64,000 nucleotides of DNA from Lumbricus terrestris (taxonomy: Eukaryota > Annelida > Clitellata > Crassiclitellata > Lumbricidae). The position numbers and the translations under genes were made by a program. The stretch spans positions 872,001 through 936,000 of the forward strand of contig OX457037.1 in NCBI GenBank assembly GCA_949752735.1, in the 5' to 3' direction. This document shows positions 54,655 to 64,000 of this stretch, piece by piece. Under the pieces are notes generated by a model that saw only the letters and a list, made by a program, of their open reading frames with translations, was not told where the DNA came from and searched no databases. The stretch's first letter is position 1. Every line of letters starts with the position of its first letter.

Positions 54655-55140
54655 TTGCAGCTGTGGTCGTAGGAGGAACAGTTGTCATCGTTAGAATCTC
54701 TGTGGATGCAGACGGTAGCTGGGTTGTTGTTGTTGACAGCTGCAATGTCGAAGCCAATTGTGAAGTCGTTATTGGTGGAGTAGTAGTCGTTATCGATGGA
54801 ATAGTAGTCGTCATACGTGGAGTAGTAGTCGTTATCGGTGAATGAGTAGTCGTTATTAGCGAAGGAGTAGTCGTTATTGGTGAAGTAGTCGTTATCAGCA
54901 GAGGAGTAGTCGTTATCGGTGGAAGAGTAGTGGTTGTCAGTGGAAAGTAAGTAGTTATCCGTGGAGGAGGAGTCGTTATAGGTGGAATCGTAGTCTTTGA
55001 CGGTTGCAAAGTAGTTGTAGTTGGTGGTCGAGTAGTCGTTATCACTGGCCGAGTAGTTGTCTTAGGCGACAGGTGAGTAGTTGTAGTTGAAGGGAGTGGT
55101 GTAGTAGTGGTTGTTTCTCCGCTTGTTGCATAACTGCACA
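54655..55140 (-). CDS. M2: mucin-type Thr/Pro linker exon, 162 codons
   Basis: The exon of 486 nt has acceptor CTTCTTTTAG at 55141 and donor GTATGT at 54654, phases 1-1. It starts CSYATSGETTTTTPLPSTTT and goes on with irregular Thr/Pro text (TTTRPVITTTRPPTTTTLQP, ITTTPLLITTTSPITTTPSL), ending QLPSASTEILTMTTVPPTTT. Spacing of about 8-10 residues is visible but there is no clean tandem repeat, unlike M1 and M4. Dense Thr implies O-glycosylation. The exon links Ig pair 2 to pair 3. Its donor context (ACAGCTGCAAGTATGT) resembles that of M1 (CCATCTTCAAGTATGT), which supports common origin of the two linkers. Confidence 0.82.
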
Positions 55141-55145
55141 CTAAA

Positions 55146-55838
55146 AGAAGATTGCACTCATAATTATAACACATAATAATTGTAAGTGTTATATAACATA
55201 CCAGAAGCTAGTCTACTTAAATATCTTCTCATTATATAAACTTTATGGAGTTCAATATTTGTCACTGCCAGTGTATGACAATTATTATGTCCACGTCTTC
55301 CTCTTTAAGATTAGCTACTCTTTCGAATGCTGAGTAATCAGTGAATATGCCTCAGCATAATAATCATTAATTATAGTTAATCGGAAGCGTGAGATGCAGG
55401 CGCTATAAGATTAGATGTTGTCTAATCTAATCGGGTTTCATACTTAAAACCAAAACTGGTCTGACTTAGTTATCGCTGGCAATCCTAAGCTAAAGATAGA
55501 CTTATGCTACTTGCAGATAATATTCACCAATACAACTGTTTTATCGTAATTCTGCTCATAACATGAGTGTAACTGAAGACAGGAAAAACATTTCTCTCAG
55601 CAAGTGAAGAAATTCTCTAGAACATGTTTTAGTTAGGAAATTATTTATCTTCCAAAGCTCAACTACTTGGCCGAGAGCTGCTGTGCATCTTATTCACTCT
55701 GATCGTTGTCGACCGCCAAACACAGCGCAAGGTCTTCTTGTCGGGCTGCACCATTCATCTCATTGCAGTTTTTCACATGTGGCCTATTCGGTCCTTCTTT
55801 CAGGATTTAGACAAGTACGTGATCTGGAATTTGAGACG
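55146..55838. other. Intron B2-M2, no gene
   Basis: AT-rich sequence; no coding modules. Confidence 0.5.
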
Positions 55839-56012
55839 CTGAGAGAGAGAGACAGAAAGACAGACAGAGAGACAGAGATAGTCAGAGAGACAGAGAGACA
55901 CACACAGAGAGACAGGCAGACAGACAGAGAGAGACAGAGAGACATAGACAGAGACAGAGAGAAATAGAGACAGAGACAGAGAGAGACATAGACATAGACA
56001 GAGACAGGGATA
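55839..56012. repeat. (GA)n/(GACA)n microsatellite
   Basis: Runs of gagacagagagacag. Long Ser/Leu/Cys/Val or Arg/Glu/Asp frames here are artefacts. Confidence 0.95.
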
Positions 56013-56898
56013 CAGAGACCGAGAGTCCTTGCTTCGTTTCGTGTGAAGTGTGCACTGTACTAAGCTTTTTGAGGAATGATTTATTGAGATAAAAGTAGAA
56101 ATGCAAATATGATCAAGTGGTCCGAAAGATCGCTTGATCATTTTTGCTGATATTAATCTCCACTGTAAAATATCTGTATTCAAAGTTCAAATGCGCAGAT
56201 AATTGCCACTTGATAAATTTAGCAACCACTGACTCCGAACTAAAGCACAAACGTGAAGTTCAATGGTTCAGAAATTGCAGTCTACGCCTTTATCCGAGCA
56301 AGCCTGGCGAAATTGTTGAGCCACACCAAAACACAGACAATCGTTCCGCCATATGTTACTGTTGAACAGTTAATTACATCAAGATTCTGGGAATAATACT
56401 TTCAGAACGAATCGGATTCTTGTCATAATTATAACAAGAAATTCGGCGTAAAAGCCAATCTTGTTGTCCTGCTAATTCCTGTGGTCCACTGGTAACCACC
56501 ATTACGATGTTCCAACACAGCTGCTCAACTTTTCGCTGAAGTTTGAATTAAGGCAGATATGTTAGCAAACTTCGGGAGACCACGAATAATTATTCCGACA
56601 GCAACGTTAAGTATTGACTTGTGCCTAGAAATGAAGAGAAGACCAGCGTAGATTAAGAAGTTGACGAAGTCAACACTTGTACCTGGACCAAAATGTTGAC
56701 CGCACGAGGATGGACCGGTTGCAACATGGATTGGAGTTGATTTTCTAGAGATACGATTGACGTGCTCCAAAAATGAGAGAACTTGATATAGAGTAAAACA
56801 AAATAGTCTAGAAGTGGCGGATTGAACTATCTTCAACTACGTACATGTAGAGCTAAAGAATGTCACAAGAGCATTGAAAGAACTGTAAAAAAACTCAC
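56013..56898. other. Intron B2-M2, no gene
   Basis: Short frames at 56144-56365 and 56525-56836 have no motif or splice support. Confidence 0.5.
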
Positions 56899-57219
56899 CT
56901 TCCACTGAGCAAGATGCGCTGAACTCTGGTGCATTTGTTGCAATGAAGTTATACATAATATCAGTTGGTGCATTAAAAGCAATTGAGCAAGTAAAGTTTT
57001 CGGAATCGCCACTGGGTACTGTAATTTTTGAAGTAGATTGGAACACAAAGTAATCGATCCTCGTCCTCTCAGGAGTGTCCGTAGAGTGAAAGACGTCACC
57101 GATTGTCCATGTCATGTTAGCCTTGATCGGATGCAGTGTGCCATCGGCATAAAATATGGTGCACGATAGTTCGATGGCGTCTGGTGAACTTGCATTGCAT
57201 GAACAAGCCGGAGGATTAC
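56899..57219 (-). CDS. B2: Ig-like exon of pair 2
   Basis: The exon of 321 nt has acceptor TTTTGACAG at 57220 and donor GTGAGTTTT at 56898, phases 1-1. It reads NPPACSCNASSPDAIELSC (Cys-x-Cys and first core Cys), TIFYADGTLHPIKANMTWTI (core Trp), HSTDTPERTRIDYFVF, QSTSKITVPSGDSENFTCSI (second core Cys) and ATNAPEFSASCSVE. Sequons NAS, NMT and NFT. It is nearly identical to B1: differences cluster at DAI/NEV, IKAN/IYAN, TDIMYNF/TEIVYPF and V/A near the end. It is joined to A2 by a 0.6-kb intron and to M2 by a 1.8-kb intron. Confidence 0.87.
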
Positions 57220-57855
57220 CTGTCAAAATGAAAAAGATATCAATGCCTATAAGAGGAATTTAGTTTAGTGATCATGCCAAAGTTTTCATTCTAGATTGAG
57301 TTTAGTTCAAGCAGCGCCTGTCACCTGCTTTTAATACGCGGATATAATTTATATTGGGTATTTACAATAATACCCAATCATACATAATTATAGCATACGT
57401 TGGAATGAGACGAAGGTTTCCTTCAACATAGAAATAACCTACATAAACTTACATTCTTCAGCTTTACACACTTACGTAGTATTGCAACACCATGGCTATT
57501 ATTTCACCCACAATTTTAATTGCTATAAAATTAGTTAATGTATCATAAACGTGAATAATATAATTCAGTTTTTTATTGTTTTTTTATTAGTTTTTATTAG
57601 CAAAAGTTCAAGAATTGTTGCTAGGTCATTCTCGGTAAGGTTCTACACATTGTCAAGTCGAACATCTGCATCTACACCGGCACAATGTAATAATTAGGAC
57701 GAGATAAAACGTGAAACATGCGTCAGTGAATTTCGACCGATTTTACAGGGATTGTCTTTAATAATGACTTCAGCAGTCAGCACTGTTAGCGCAACATCGC
57801 GTCATACAGCAAAAACAATAATCTGAATTCATGTAACATAATCTAAAACACTCAC
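57220..57855. other. Intron A2-B2
   Basis: AT-rich, with no coding module or recognised repeat. Confidence 0.6.
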
Positions 57856-58176
57856 GGACGACAACGAGTTTTGCCGCTGTCCTGTTTTCATTGTTCGCAC
57901 ACTGTGCGATGTAGAGTCCAGAAGTTGAAGCGGGTTCTGCATATGGCTGCGTTGTCGCGTGTAGTATTACTACACCGCTGTTGTTAAGATAGAAGAGTCC
58001 AGCGTATGAAGGATCGACGCTATCGCTGTAGCTAGAGATAACGATATAGTCACCCTCGTTGGAAGTTGGAATGAATGACCACTGTGCGTTCCTAGGCTCA
58101 GCTGTTTGATTCATTAGCGTGTACTCGACTCCTTCGTAAACCGCCAAATTCTCTAGATTCGGCCAGCACTCGTCAT
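57856..58176 (-). CDS. A2: first Ig-like exon of pair 2
   Basis: The exon of 321 nt has acceptor ATTTCTATCAG at 58177 and donor GTGAGT at 57855, phases 1-1. It reads DECWPNLENLAVYEGVEYTL, NQTAEPRNAQWSFIPTSNEG (core Trp), ISSYSDSVDPSYAGLFYLNN, SGVVILHATTQ and STSGLYIAQCANN ... AKLVVVR. The Ig-like plan is inferred: the W and SGLY motifs fit, but the Cys lies four residues after Tyr rather than two and its partner is the N-terminal ECW. Sequons NQT, NNS and NRT. It is close to A1 across its length. It follows linker M1. Confidence 0.84.
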
Positions 58177-59109
58177 CTGATAGAAATAAAACAGATGTTT
58201 ATAAATAATTGGAAATAAATTTTGAATAAATAGGCCTACCTATAACCGCTGTGCTATGTTTCAACAAAACCAAACCCCATTAAGTAAAGTTGGTTTCTTT
58301 TTATGCTTTAGATCTACTTTCGATGAGAATTGCATTAGTTCGGAGAAAATGACGAAGCTGTGTTCTTGTCAGAGTCATGTCTGGTTTGAAACTTAAATTC
58401 TAGTTTAATTGACGGCTCAAAATGAGCATAAATTACTATGCATATTAATTTTGTTATATTTATAATCCTCTTCTACCACGCGATGCGCCATAACATGAAT
58501 AACATGAAGAGCAGAGACTTTGTTGGCTTATCATTTCATTCTTGTGTACATCAACATTCGTTAGTCAAATGTGATACAAAACGAAGCTGATGCAACCGTT
58601 TCTGTGTAACACAAAATTCGTCTTAATAAATGACCAGCTTGACATTAACTTGGGAGGTTTGAATTGGTGCCAAATAATTATCAGTGTAATGCAGATTATT
58701 TAGACGTCACTAATAGCTCATAAGATGGAGAAGACAGGCTATTACCAATCGCCAGAAGTTAGACTTTATGGAGCCAAATTAGACTCCATAAAAGTTGACG
58801 CTAATAGGTTTATCCTAAAACACAATATATTCACAGTGTTCGCAATAGTAGTATAAAGCGCATTGACGAAGAAATCAAATAACTTAATTCATCATTGGGG
58901 AGATGAAAAGTAGCTTAGATTAGAAAATTAATATTCCTGACTGTAGGCTATTAAACCACGTAACAAACATTTGATCGACATAGCTACTTTAATAACTACA
59001 GAGGACATCAGCAACAGGAACAAGGGTTAGACACCGAGTTCTGAATTTCCTCACTACTCATAAATTTGTGGGTGGAAGAGTCGAAATGTGTTTAAATCAA
59101 TCGTAATTC
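58177..59109. other. Intron M1-A2, no gene
   Basis: AT-rich unique-looking sequence, no coding modules. Confidence 0.5.
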
Positions 59110-60010
59110 ATATAGCGCCCCTTCAAGGTACCTCCTCAGAGGCGCTCCCGGCCGAGATCAAGCGAAAAGAACAGTCTTCAACGGCTTGTTAAATTGAGAA
59201 CAGCTTGGGAGGTGTCGCATAGTCAAGGGAAGTTCATTCCAGGTTGTCGGACCAACCACAGCGAACGAACGCCTCTGCATTGTTGCAGAGCGAGTGAACG
59301 GAACCATTAAGTCACCATGGACAGCAGAGCGCAGTGCGCGGCGGCCTATTAGGGCTGCCATCCCGGATTCGCCGGGACAGTCCCGGAATCGGCCCTGTGC
59401 GTCCCGTGTCCCGGACTGATGTCAAATTGTCCCGGAATTTGGTACAGAAATCCACTTCACCGAATGTTATTTTGCACACTAAACTCGGCAAGTTGTGTGA
59501 TGATTTTGCGTTCTGCTCTCTATTAAAGCTAACGTTGTTGGCTGAATATTGAATGTTGGACAGCGCTGTGTTCCAATCTTAAAAACTTAACAAACCAGTG
59601 ACACTGAGTAGCATATTAATTGTGTCCGATGTACGCTGTACTGTTAGTCCGTTCTACACAATGCTTTTTGAGAGATGACGTGCTGATTTCCACGACTGTA
59701 ATATAATATGTGTTCTAGGAACCAACAGTGTTCTTGGTAGGAATGTTATATCTAGTGACTGCGGGCATCGCGGAATAGCAAAATCAAGAGCTGGCAGCCC
59801 TACGGCCTATGCATTATGCGAGTGGAAAAGGGAGGCAAAGCCCACACAGATAAGAGGGTGCCCAGCCTGTCAAGTATCGCCACACCAAAGATGCAATTCT
59901 AACAGATATGCGAAAGGAAGTCAGTGCAAGACCTCGCGCATATATTGGGATACACGGCCGGACTTGGTGAACCCGCCAATAAGTCGCGCGGCAGCCATGT
60001 GGACCCTCTC
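59110..60010 (-). mobile_element. LINE C-terminal/3' fragment split by a DNA element
   Basis: Minus-strand text RRALRSAVHGDLMVPFTRSA, TMQRRSFAVVGPTTWNELPL and TMRHLPSCSQFNKPLKTVLF then a stop (59158) is a LINE C-terminal tail with the TTWNELP landmark. The 3' end carries gcgctcccggccgag and tatagcgcccc. The upstream part resumes at 59803 after the insertion. A second copy lies at 20911-21270. Confidence 0.75.
59342..59810. mobile_element. 453-bp MITE with TAGGGCTGCCA ends and 8-bp duplication
   Basis: Element 59350-59802. Ends TAGGGCTGCCATCCCGG and, inverted, GAGCTGGCAGCCCTA. CGGCCTAT flanks at 59342-59349 and 59803-59810. It contains several tcccggaat/tcccgg repeats and no transposase. It interrupts the LINE frame. 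Confidence 0.82.
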
Positions 60011-60143
60011 CAACTTCTCAATCCGAACCCTCTAATAAGCGCACATGTTGTTTTTAGTACCAAAATTTGAATCTTACACACTTAACAAGATTAATATAAA
60101 ATGGCAAATTCTGGGAAAAGTGATTTGCTACTTATAGACATAC

Positions 60144-61232
60144 TTGAAGATGGAGTCGACTGCAGAGTTGTCAGAACCTCAGAACTTGCAGACGGGGGTA
60201 GAGTCGCCGTGGTTGAAAACTCAGAAGAACTTGGCACAGTAGTTGCAGTAGTTGTCGCTGGCAGTGTAGCGGATGTCACTGGCGGAGTAGTAGTCATAGG
60301 AGGATTGATGCTAGTCGTCAGTGGCAGAGTAACTGTTGCCGGCGTCTCAGAAATAGTTGTCGGTTGTTGTATAGAAGTTGTGAGTGCCTGATTAGAAGTT
60401 GTGGATGATTGTGCAGTTGTGAAAGTTTGACTGCTTGCTGTTGGTGGAAAAGTGGTAGTTGTTTGTGGTTGAGTGGTAGTTGTCGGTGCTTGAGTGGTAG
60501 TTGTCGGTGAAAGGGTGGTAGTTGTCGGTGGGAGTGTGGGGGTTGTCGGTGGGAGGGTGGTAGTTGTCGGTGAGAGAGTGGCCGTGGTCGGTGGGAGGGT
60601 GGTAGTTGTCGGTGGCAGGGTGGTAGTTGTCGGTGAGAGAGTGGCCGTTGTCGGTGGGAGGGTGGTAGTTGTCGGTGGCAGGGTGGTAGTTGTCGGTGGT
60701 AGGGTGGTAGTTGTTGGTAGGAGTGTGGTAGTTGTCGGTGGTAGGGTGGTAGTTGTTGGTAGGAGTGTGGTAGTTGTCGGTGGGGGAGTGGTAGTTGTCG
60801 GTGGGAGGGTGGTAGTTGTCGGTAGGAGTGTGGTTATTGTCGGTGGGAGAGTGGTAGTTGTCGGTGGGAGGGTGGCAGTTGTCGGTGGGAGTGTGGTAGT
60901 TGTCGGTGGGAGGGTGGTAGTTGTCGGTGGGAGGGTAGCAGTTGTCGGTGGGAGAGTAGTAGTAGTTGTTAGTGAGCGAGTGCTGGCTGTGGTGGGCGAA
61001 GTAGTAGTGTTTGGCGGTTGAGAGGTATCTGTTGTTGGCTTAGTAGAAGTTGTAAGTAGTCGAGCAGTTGTGATCGATGGGCGAATAGTAGTAGTTAGTG
61101 ACAGAGTAGTAGTTGTCGATGGTTGCTTAGCAGTTGACAGTGGTTGCGTTGTCGTTATCGGTGGCGGAGTTGTCGTTGTTGGAATCGGAGTTGTTGTGGT
61201 TGTCATTGAGATTGTTGTTGGATAGGCGCAAA
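60144..61232 (-). CDS. M1: mucin-type Thr/Pro repeat linker exon, 363 codons
   Basis: The exon of 1089 nt has acceptor TTTACTTTTTAG at 61233 and donor GTATGT at 60143, phases 1-1. It starts CAYPTTISMTTTTTPIPTTT. The middle (about 60440-60960) is a 21-bp repeat coding TTTTLPP with TTATLPP, TTTTLSP and TTTTPPP variants. The end is irregular and Ser-richer (AATTTATTVPSSSEF, LPPSASSEVLTTLQSTPSS). The same 7-codon period as M4 occurs with a different unit (LPP against PQP). Strong O-glycosylation is expected. It links Ig pair 1 to pair 2. Reverse-strand frames of Val/Gly here are shadows of this exon. Confidence 0.85.
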
Positions 61233-61233
61233 C

Positions 61234-62133
61234 TAAAAAGTAAATGTCGATGTTGTACCTTAAAATCAGTAATAGGTTTTCAAAGTGTTGGTCGATTAAG
61301 CTGTTTACATCCACAACATAATTATTATAAGCTATTTCCTAAATCCCTGACTCCTTTTAGAGAATTTTTAATTTTCATATTGTATTGTCTCCTCCAAATG
61401 TTCTATCTTGCTCTTGCCAGTTCATTCGCATGATGTATTACTATTAACTTCCGTAAATCCAGTCCTTGCTCAGCGTAACTGCTCACCATTGTTACTAGCC
61501 TTTATCTCCATTTTTAAACTGAGATTGCCTCAATTCCTCTTTCTAATAATTAAATCTGCCCAATTTAAGTGTCTACAAGTTGCAACTTAAGCAAATTTAA
61601 TCAGCCTCAAAATTCTCTCCAGAACAGCGAAGCCCAATCACTTTGATTCTTAGACCATTTCGTTTGACTGATAATTCAGAACTGAAAACTTCAGTCAATA
61701 CACTCTCTACATCGGCGCAATGCCCGAGAACACTTTGGTGTCCTGGGTCAGACTTTCAATGATTATTCAAGTGGAGCTTTAAAAATATGAAGTGTAATAC
61801 AACGCTAAAGATTATGCGCAATTTTATTCTTGGTCGTTGCTTGTAACCACATTTCCCCTCTAGTTTCATTCTTCTTATTTTTTGGCTGATAATTGTCAGG
61901 CATGCTTTGGCAACCAAGCTGTAGATAATAATGTCCTAATGAGTTGACAACACATCAAAAATAGCTTAATATTTACTCACGTGGCTGTCTAACCGTGTGC
62001 AATTACGAATGCAATTAACGATAGGCAGCTCATCAGACCAGGCTCCTTATTACCATCCACCTAAAACTCAAACCTATAGTAAACTTAAATAACCTGTTGT
62101 AAGTTCCTGCAGTAAACGACTGTAAGCACTCAC
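61234..62133. other. Intron B1-M1
   Basis: AT-rich. Short plus-strand frames (61134-61590) have no supporting motif. Confidence 0.55.
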
Positions 62134-62454
62134 CTTCCGCTGAACAAGATGCGCTGAACTCTGGTGCATTTGTTGCAATGAATGGATATACAATCTCAGT
62201 TGGTGCATTAAAAGCAATTGAGCAAGTAAAGTTTTCGGAATCGCCACTGGGTACTGTAATTTTTGAAGTAGATTGGAACACAAAGTAATCGATCCTCGTC
62301 CTCTCAGGAGTGTCCGTAGAATGAAAGACGTCACCGATTGTCCATGTCATGTTAGCATAGATCGGATGCAATGTGCCATCGGCATAAAATATGGTGCACG
62401 ATAGTTCGACTTCGTTCGGTGAATTTGCATTGCATGAACAAGCCGGAGGATTAC
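62134..62454 (-). CDS. B1: Ig-like exon of pair 1
   Basis: The exon of 321 nt has an acceptor ending in TTGACCTTGACAG at 62455 and donor GTGAGTG at 62133, phases 1-1. It reads NPPACSCNANSPNEVELSC, TIFYADGTLHPIYANMTWTI, STDTPERTRIDYFVFQSTSK, GDSENFTCSIAFNAP and ATNAPEFSASCSAE. All Ig core residues (LSC, MTW, FTC) are present, plus the extra Cys-x-Cys and terminal SASC. It is the close paralogue of B2, and its splice signals and phase are the same, so the pair duplicated recently as a genomic block. The following linker M1 is more than twice as long as M2. Confidence 0.87.
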
Positions 62455-62955
62455 CTGTCAAGGTCAACAACAGATATAAAAATAATTTTGTTTATTGAAA
62501 TTTCGATAATGTCAAAAGTTTTCGTTCTCGATCGATGTTATTTTGTGGATGCAACAATAATTGTGGTTTCTTTCAATGCACGGATTCATACACACACAAC
62601 GAGTTGAGAAAAGAGCACAACTTCAAAATACTTGCAATAAATTTGCATTCTAGAGATCGTTTTTAAAACTGGCACTAGCCTAACCATGCAGCACACTCAC
62701 GGTGGTTCACACACAATTTGAATTCAAATAAATAAATTATTTAAATTGAGGACGGACTAACATAAATCAATGTGCCGCCAAAGTGAGAATATATACAACG
62801 ATAATTATATGCCTAGTAATTTACCGAAATATTCAATCAGACGTTTTATTAGGCATAGGCCTATCGTTGAGGTTTTAGATGGAACATGTATACAGAATAG
62901 GCAACAATGTTGTTTTTTTTATAATTCCCGCGTTCAGTACTGTTATATTTAAGTC
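62455..62955. other. Intron A1-B1, left part
   Basis: AT-rich, no coding module. Confidence 0.5.
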
Positions 62956-62959
62956 TTCT

Positions 62960-63630
62960 AGGTTAAGATTATCCGGATACAAGGAGAGCAGCTGGAACAA
63001 GTTGATGCATTTGTGCATCTTGGATCTTTGATGACAGAGGACTCAGCTTGCAGTAAGGAAATCAAAGCAAGGTTGGGTAAAGGAAAAGAAACAATGACGT
63101 CATTGAAAAACATTTGGAAAAGTCATGGTATATCGGTGACAACGAAAGCAAGACTTATGAAGGCGTTGATATGGCCATTTGCAACTTATATGGCTGCGAA
63201 GGATGGGCAATCAAGAAATGTGATGAAAAGAGGATAAATGGTTTTGAAATGAAAGGGCTGAGACAAATATTAAGGGTTTCCTGGATGGCAAGGAGAACAA
63301 ACGAATGGGTTTTGGAAAAGATTGGCACAGAGCGACAACTACTAAGTATTATCAAAACAATAAAATTGATATACTTTGGTCATATTGTGAGGAAAGTGGG
63401 AACTGCAGGGAGAAATTATTATGCAGGGAACAACAGGAGGAGCACGTGCGCGTGGAAGACCGAGGGCCAATTGGATGGAGAATATAAGGTCTTGGACTGG
63501 TCTAAACATGTGTCAACTGATGAGGGCAGCCGAAGACAGAAACATTTGGAGACAGACAGTTCATGGTGCGGCTTAACTTCGGAGCGAAGATGGCTAAAGA
63601 CTAGGCAAGACGAGACAAGGTTAAGATAGT
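62960..63630 (+). mobile_element. LINE RT-tail fragment in the A1-B1 intron
   Basis: Plus-strand text over two frames: VHLGSLMTEDSACSKEIKAR, KKIWKSHGISVTT-like text, ALIWPFATYGCEGWAIKK-like text after a frame slip, then GFEMKGLRQILRVSWMARRT, LIYFGHIVRKVG and ARGRPRANWMENIRS-like text. This is the canonical order after the LINE RT catalytic domain (LGS ... GCEGW ... ILRVSW ... GHI ... GRPRxxW). It has at least two frameshifts. It is absent from the short A2-B2 intron, so it arrived after the pair duplicated or was lost from the other copy. Confidence 0.7.
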
Positions 63631-63708
63631 TAACGCATAATCTGAACTCAAGCAACTGCGTTAAAAATAAAAAGTGAAATCTAAATTGATTTAAACTGAA
63701 ATACTCAC

Positions 63709-64000
63709 GGACGACAACGAGTTTTGCCGCTGTCCTGTTTTCATTGTTCGCACACTGTGCGATGTAGAGTCCAGAAGTTGAAGCGGGTTCTGCATTTGAT
63801 TGCGTGGTCGCGTCAAGTATTATTAGACCGCTTTGGTTAAGATAGAAGAATCCAGCGTATGAAGGATCGACGCTATCGCTGTAGCTGGAGATAAATATAT
63901 AGTCAAACTCGTTGCCAGTTGGAATGAATGACCACTGTGCGTTCCTAGGCTCAGCTGTTTGATTCATTAGTGTATACTCGTCCCCTTCGTAAACCGCCAA
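63709..64000 (-). CDS. A1: first Ig-like exon of pair 1 (5' part outside window)
   Basis: The visible part is 292 nt ending at donor GTGAGT (63708) in phase 1. It reads LAVYEGDEYTLMNQTAEPRN, AQWSFIPTGNEFDYIFISSY, SDSVDPSYAGFFYLNQSG, LIILDATTQSNAEPASTSGL and YIAQCANNENRT ... VVVR. It is nearly identical to A2. Differences are GVE/GDE, SNEGDYIV/GNEFDYIF, LFYLNNSGVV/FFYLNQSGLI and HATTQPY/DATTQSN. By comparison with A2 about 29 nt of the exon, including the DECW-type Cys, lie to the right of the window. Confidence 0.84.

Noticed and set aside
55683..56183. Arg/Glu/Asp and Ser/Leu/Cys frames
   Set aside because: Artefacts of GA/GACA repeats.
60494..61021. Plus-strand Val/Gly/Arg frame
   Set aside because: Antisense shadow of linker exon M1.

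Overview
The window reads as nuclear DNA of a metazoan, most likely a marine invertebrate. Short coding exons with GT-AG introns sit in AT-rich introns crowded with LINE pieces, tRNA-derived SINEs, MITEs, Helitron-like ends and long microsatellites, and the palindromic octamer-like string aggcctac is frequent. The sequence alone does not fix the phylum. A deuterostome such as an echinoderm is my guess, at low confidence.

The only convincing host coding sequence lies on the minus strand and spans the whole window. It is a modular Ig-mucin locus, read from 64000 down to 1. Pairs of Ig-like exons (A about 107 codons, B about 107-110 codons) recur five times. Four of the pairs are followed by a threonine/proline-rich linker exon of very different size: 363 codons (60144-61232), 162 codons (54655-55140), 16 codons (45470-45517) and at least 4156 codons (1-12470, running off the window). 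The fourth pair is followed instead by a transmembrane exon with a short tail and stop codon (41633-41799). Every complete internal exon begins and ends in phase 1, so pairs and linkers can be skipped, duplicated or joined without breaking the frame. The likely products are heavily O-glycosylated extracellular or surface proteins carrying Ig-domain pairs on mucin stalks of variable length. The signal-peptide exon and the 3' end of the giant exon are not in view.

Layout from left to right: 1-12470, giant mucin exon built from a 21-bp (7-codon) minisatellite; 12.5-16 kb, intron with LINE debris and a 566-bp DNA element containing a SINE; 16.0-20.2 kb, Ig pair 5; 20.2-41.6 kb, a 21-kb interval of repeats, including a 2.25-kb TIR transposon, a 215-bp inverted repeat with an adjacent 40-bp palindrome and a 0.7-kb triplet-repeat tract; 41.6-49.2 kb, transmembrane exon, Ig pairs 4 and 3 and the micro-linker; 49.8-52.2 kb, a triple nest of mobile elements; 52.7-54.6 kb, a LINE inside a LINE; 54.7-64 kb, Ig pairs 2 and 1 with their linkers.

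Pairs 1 and 2 are close paralogues and look recently duplicated, while their linkers differ greatly in length. The mucin linkers therefore evolve by repeat expansion faster than the Ig exons change. Whether 64-41.6 kb and 20.2-1 kb are two neighbouring genes or one gene with alternative ends cannot be settled from sequence.
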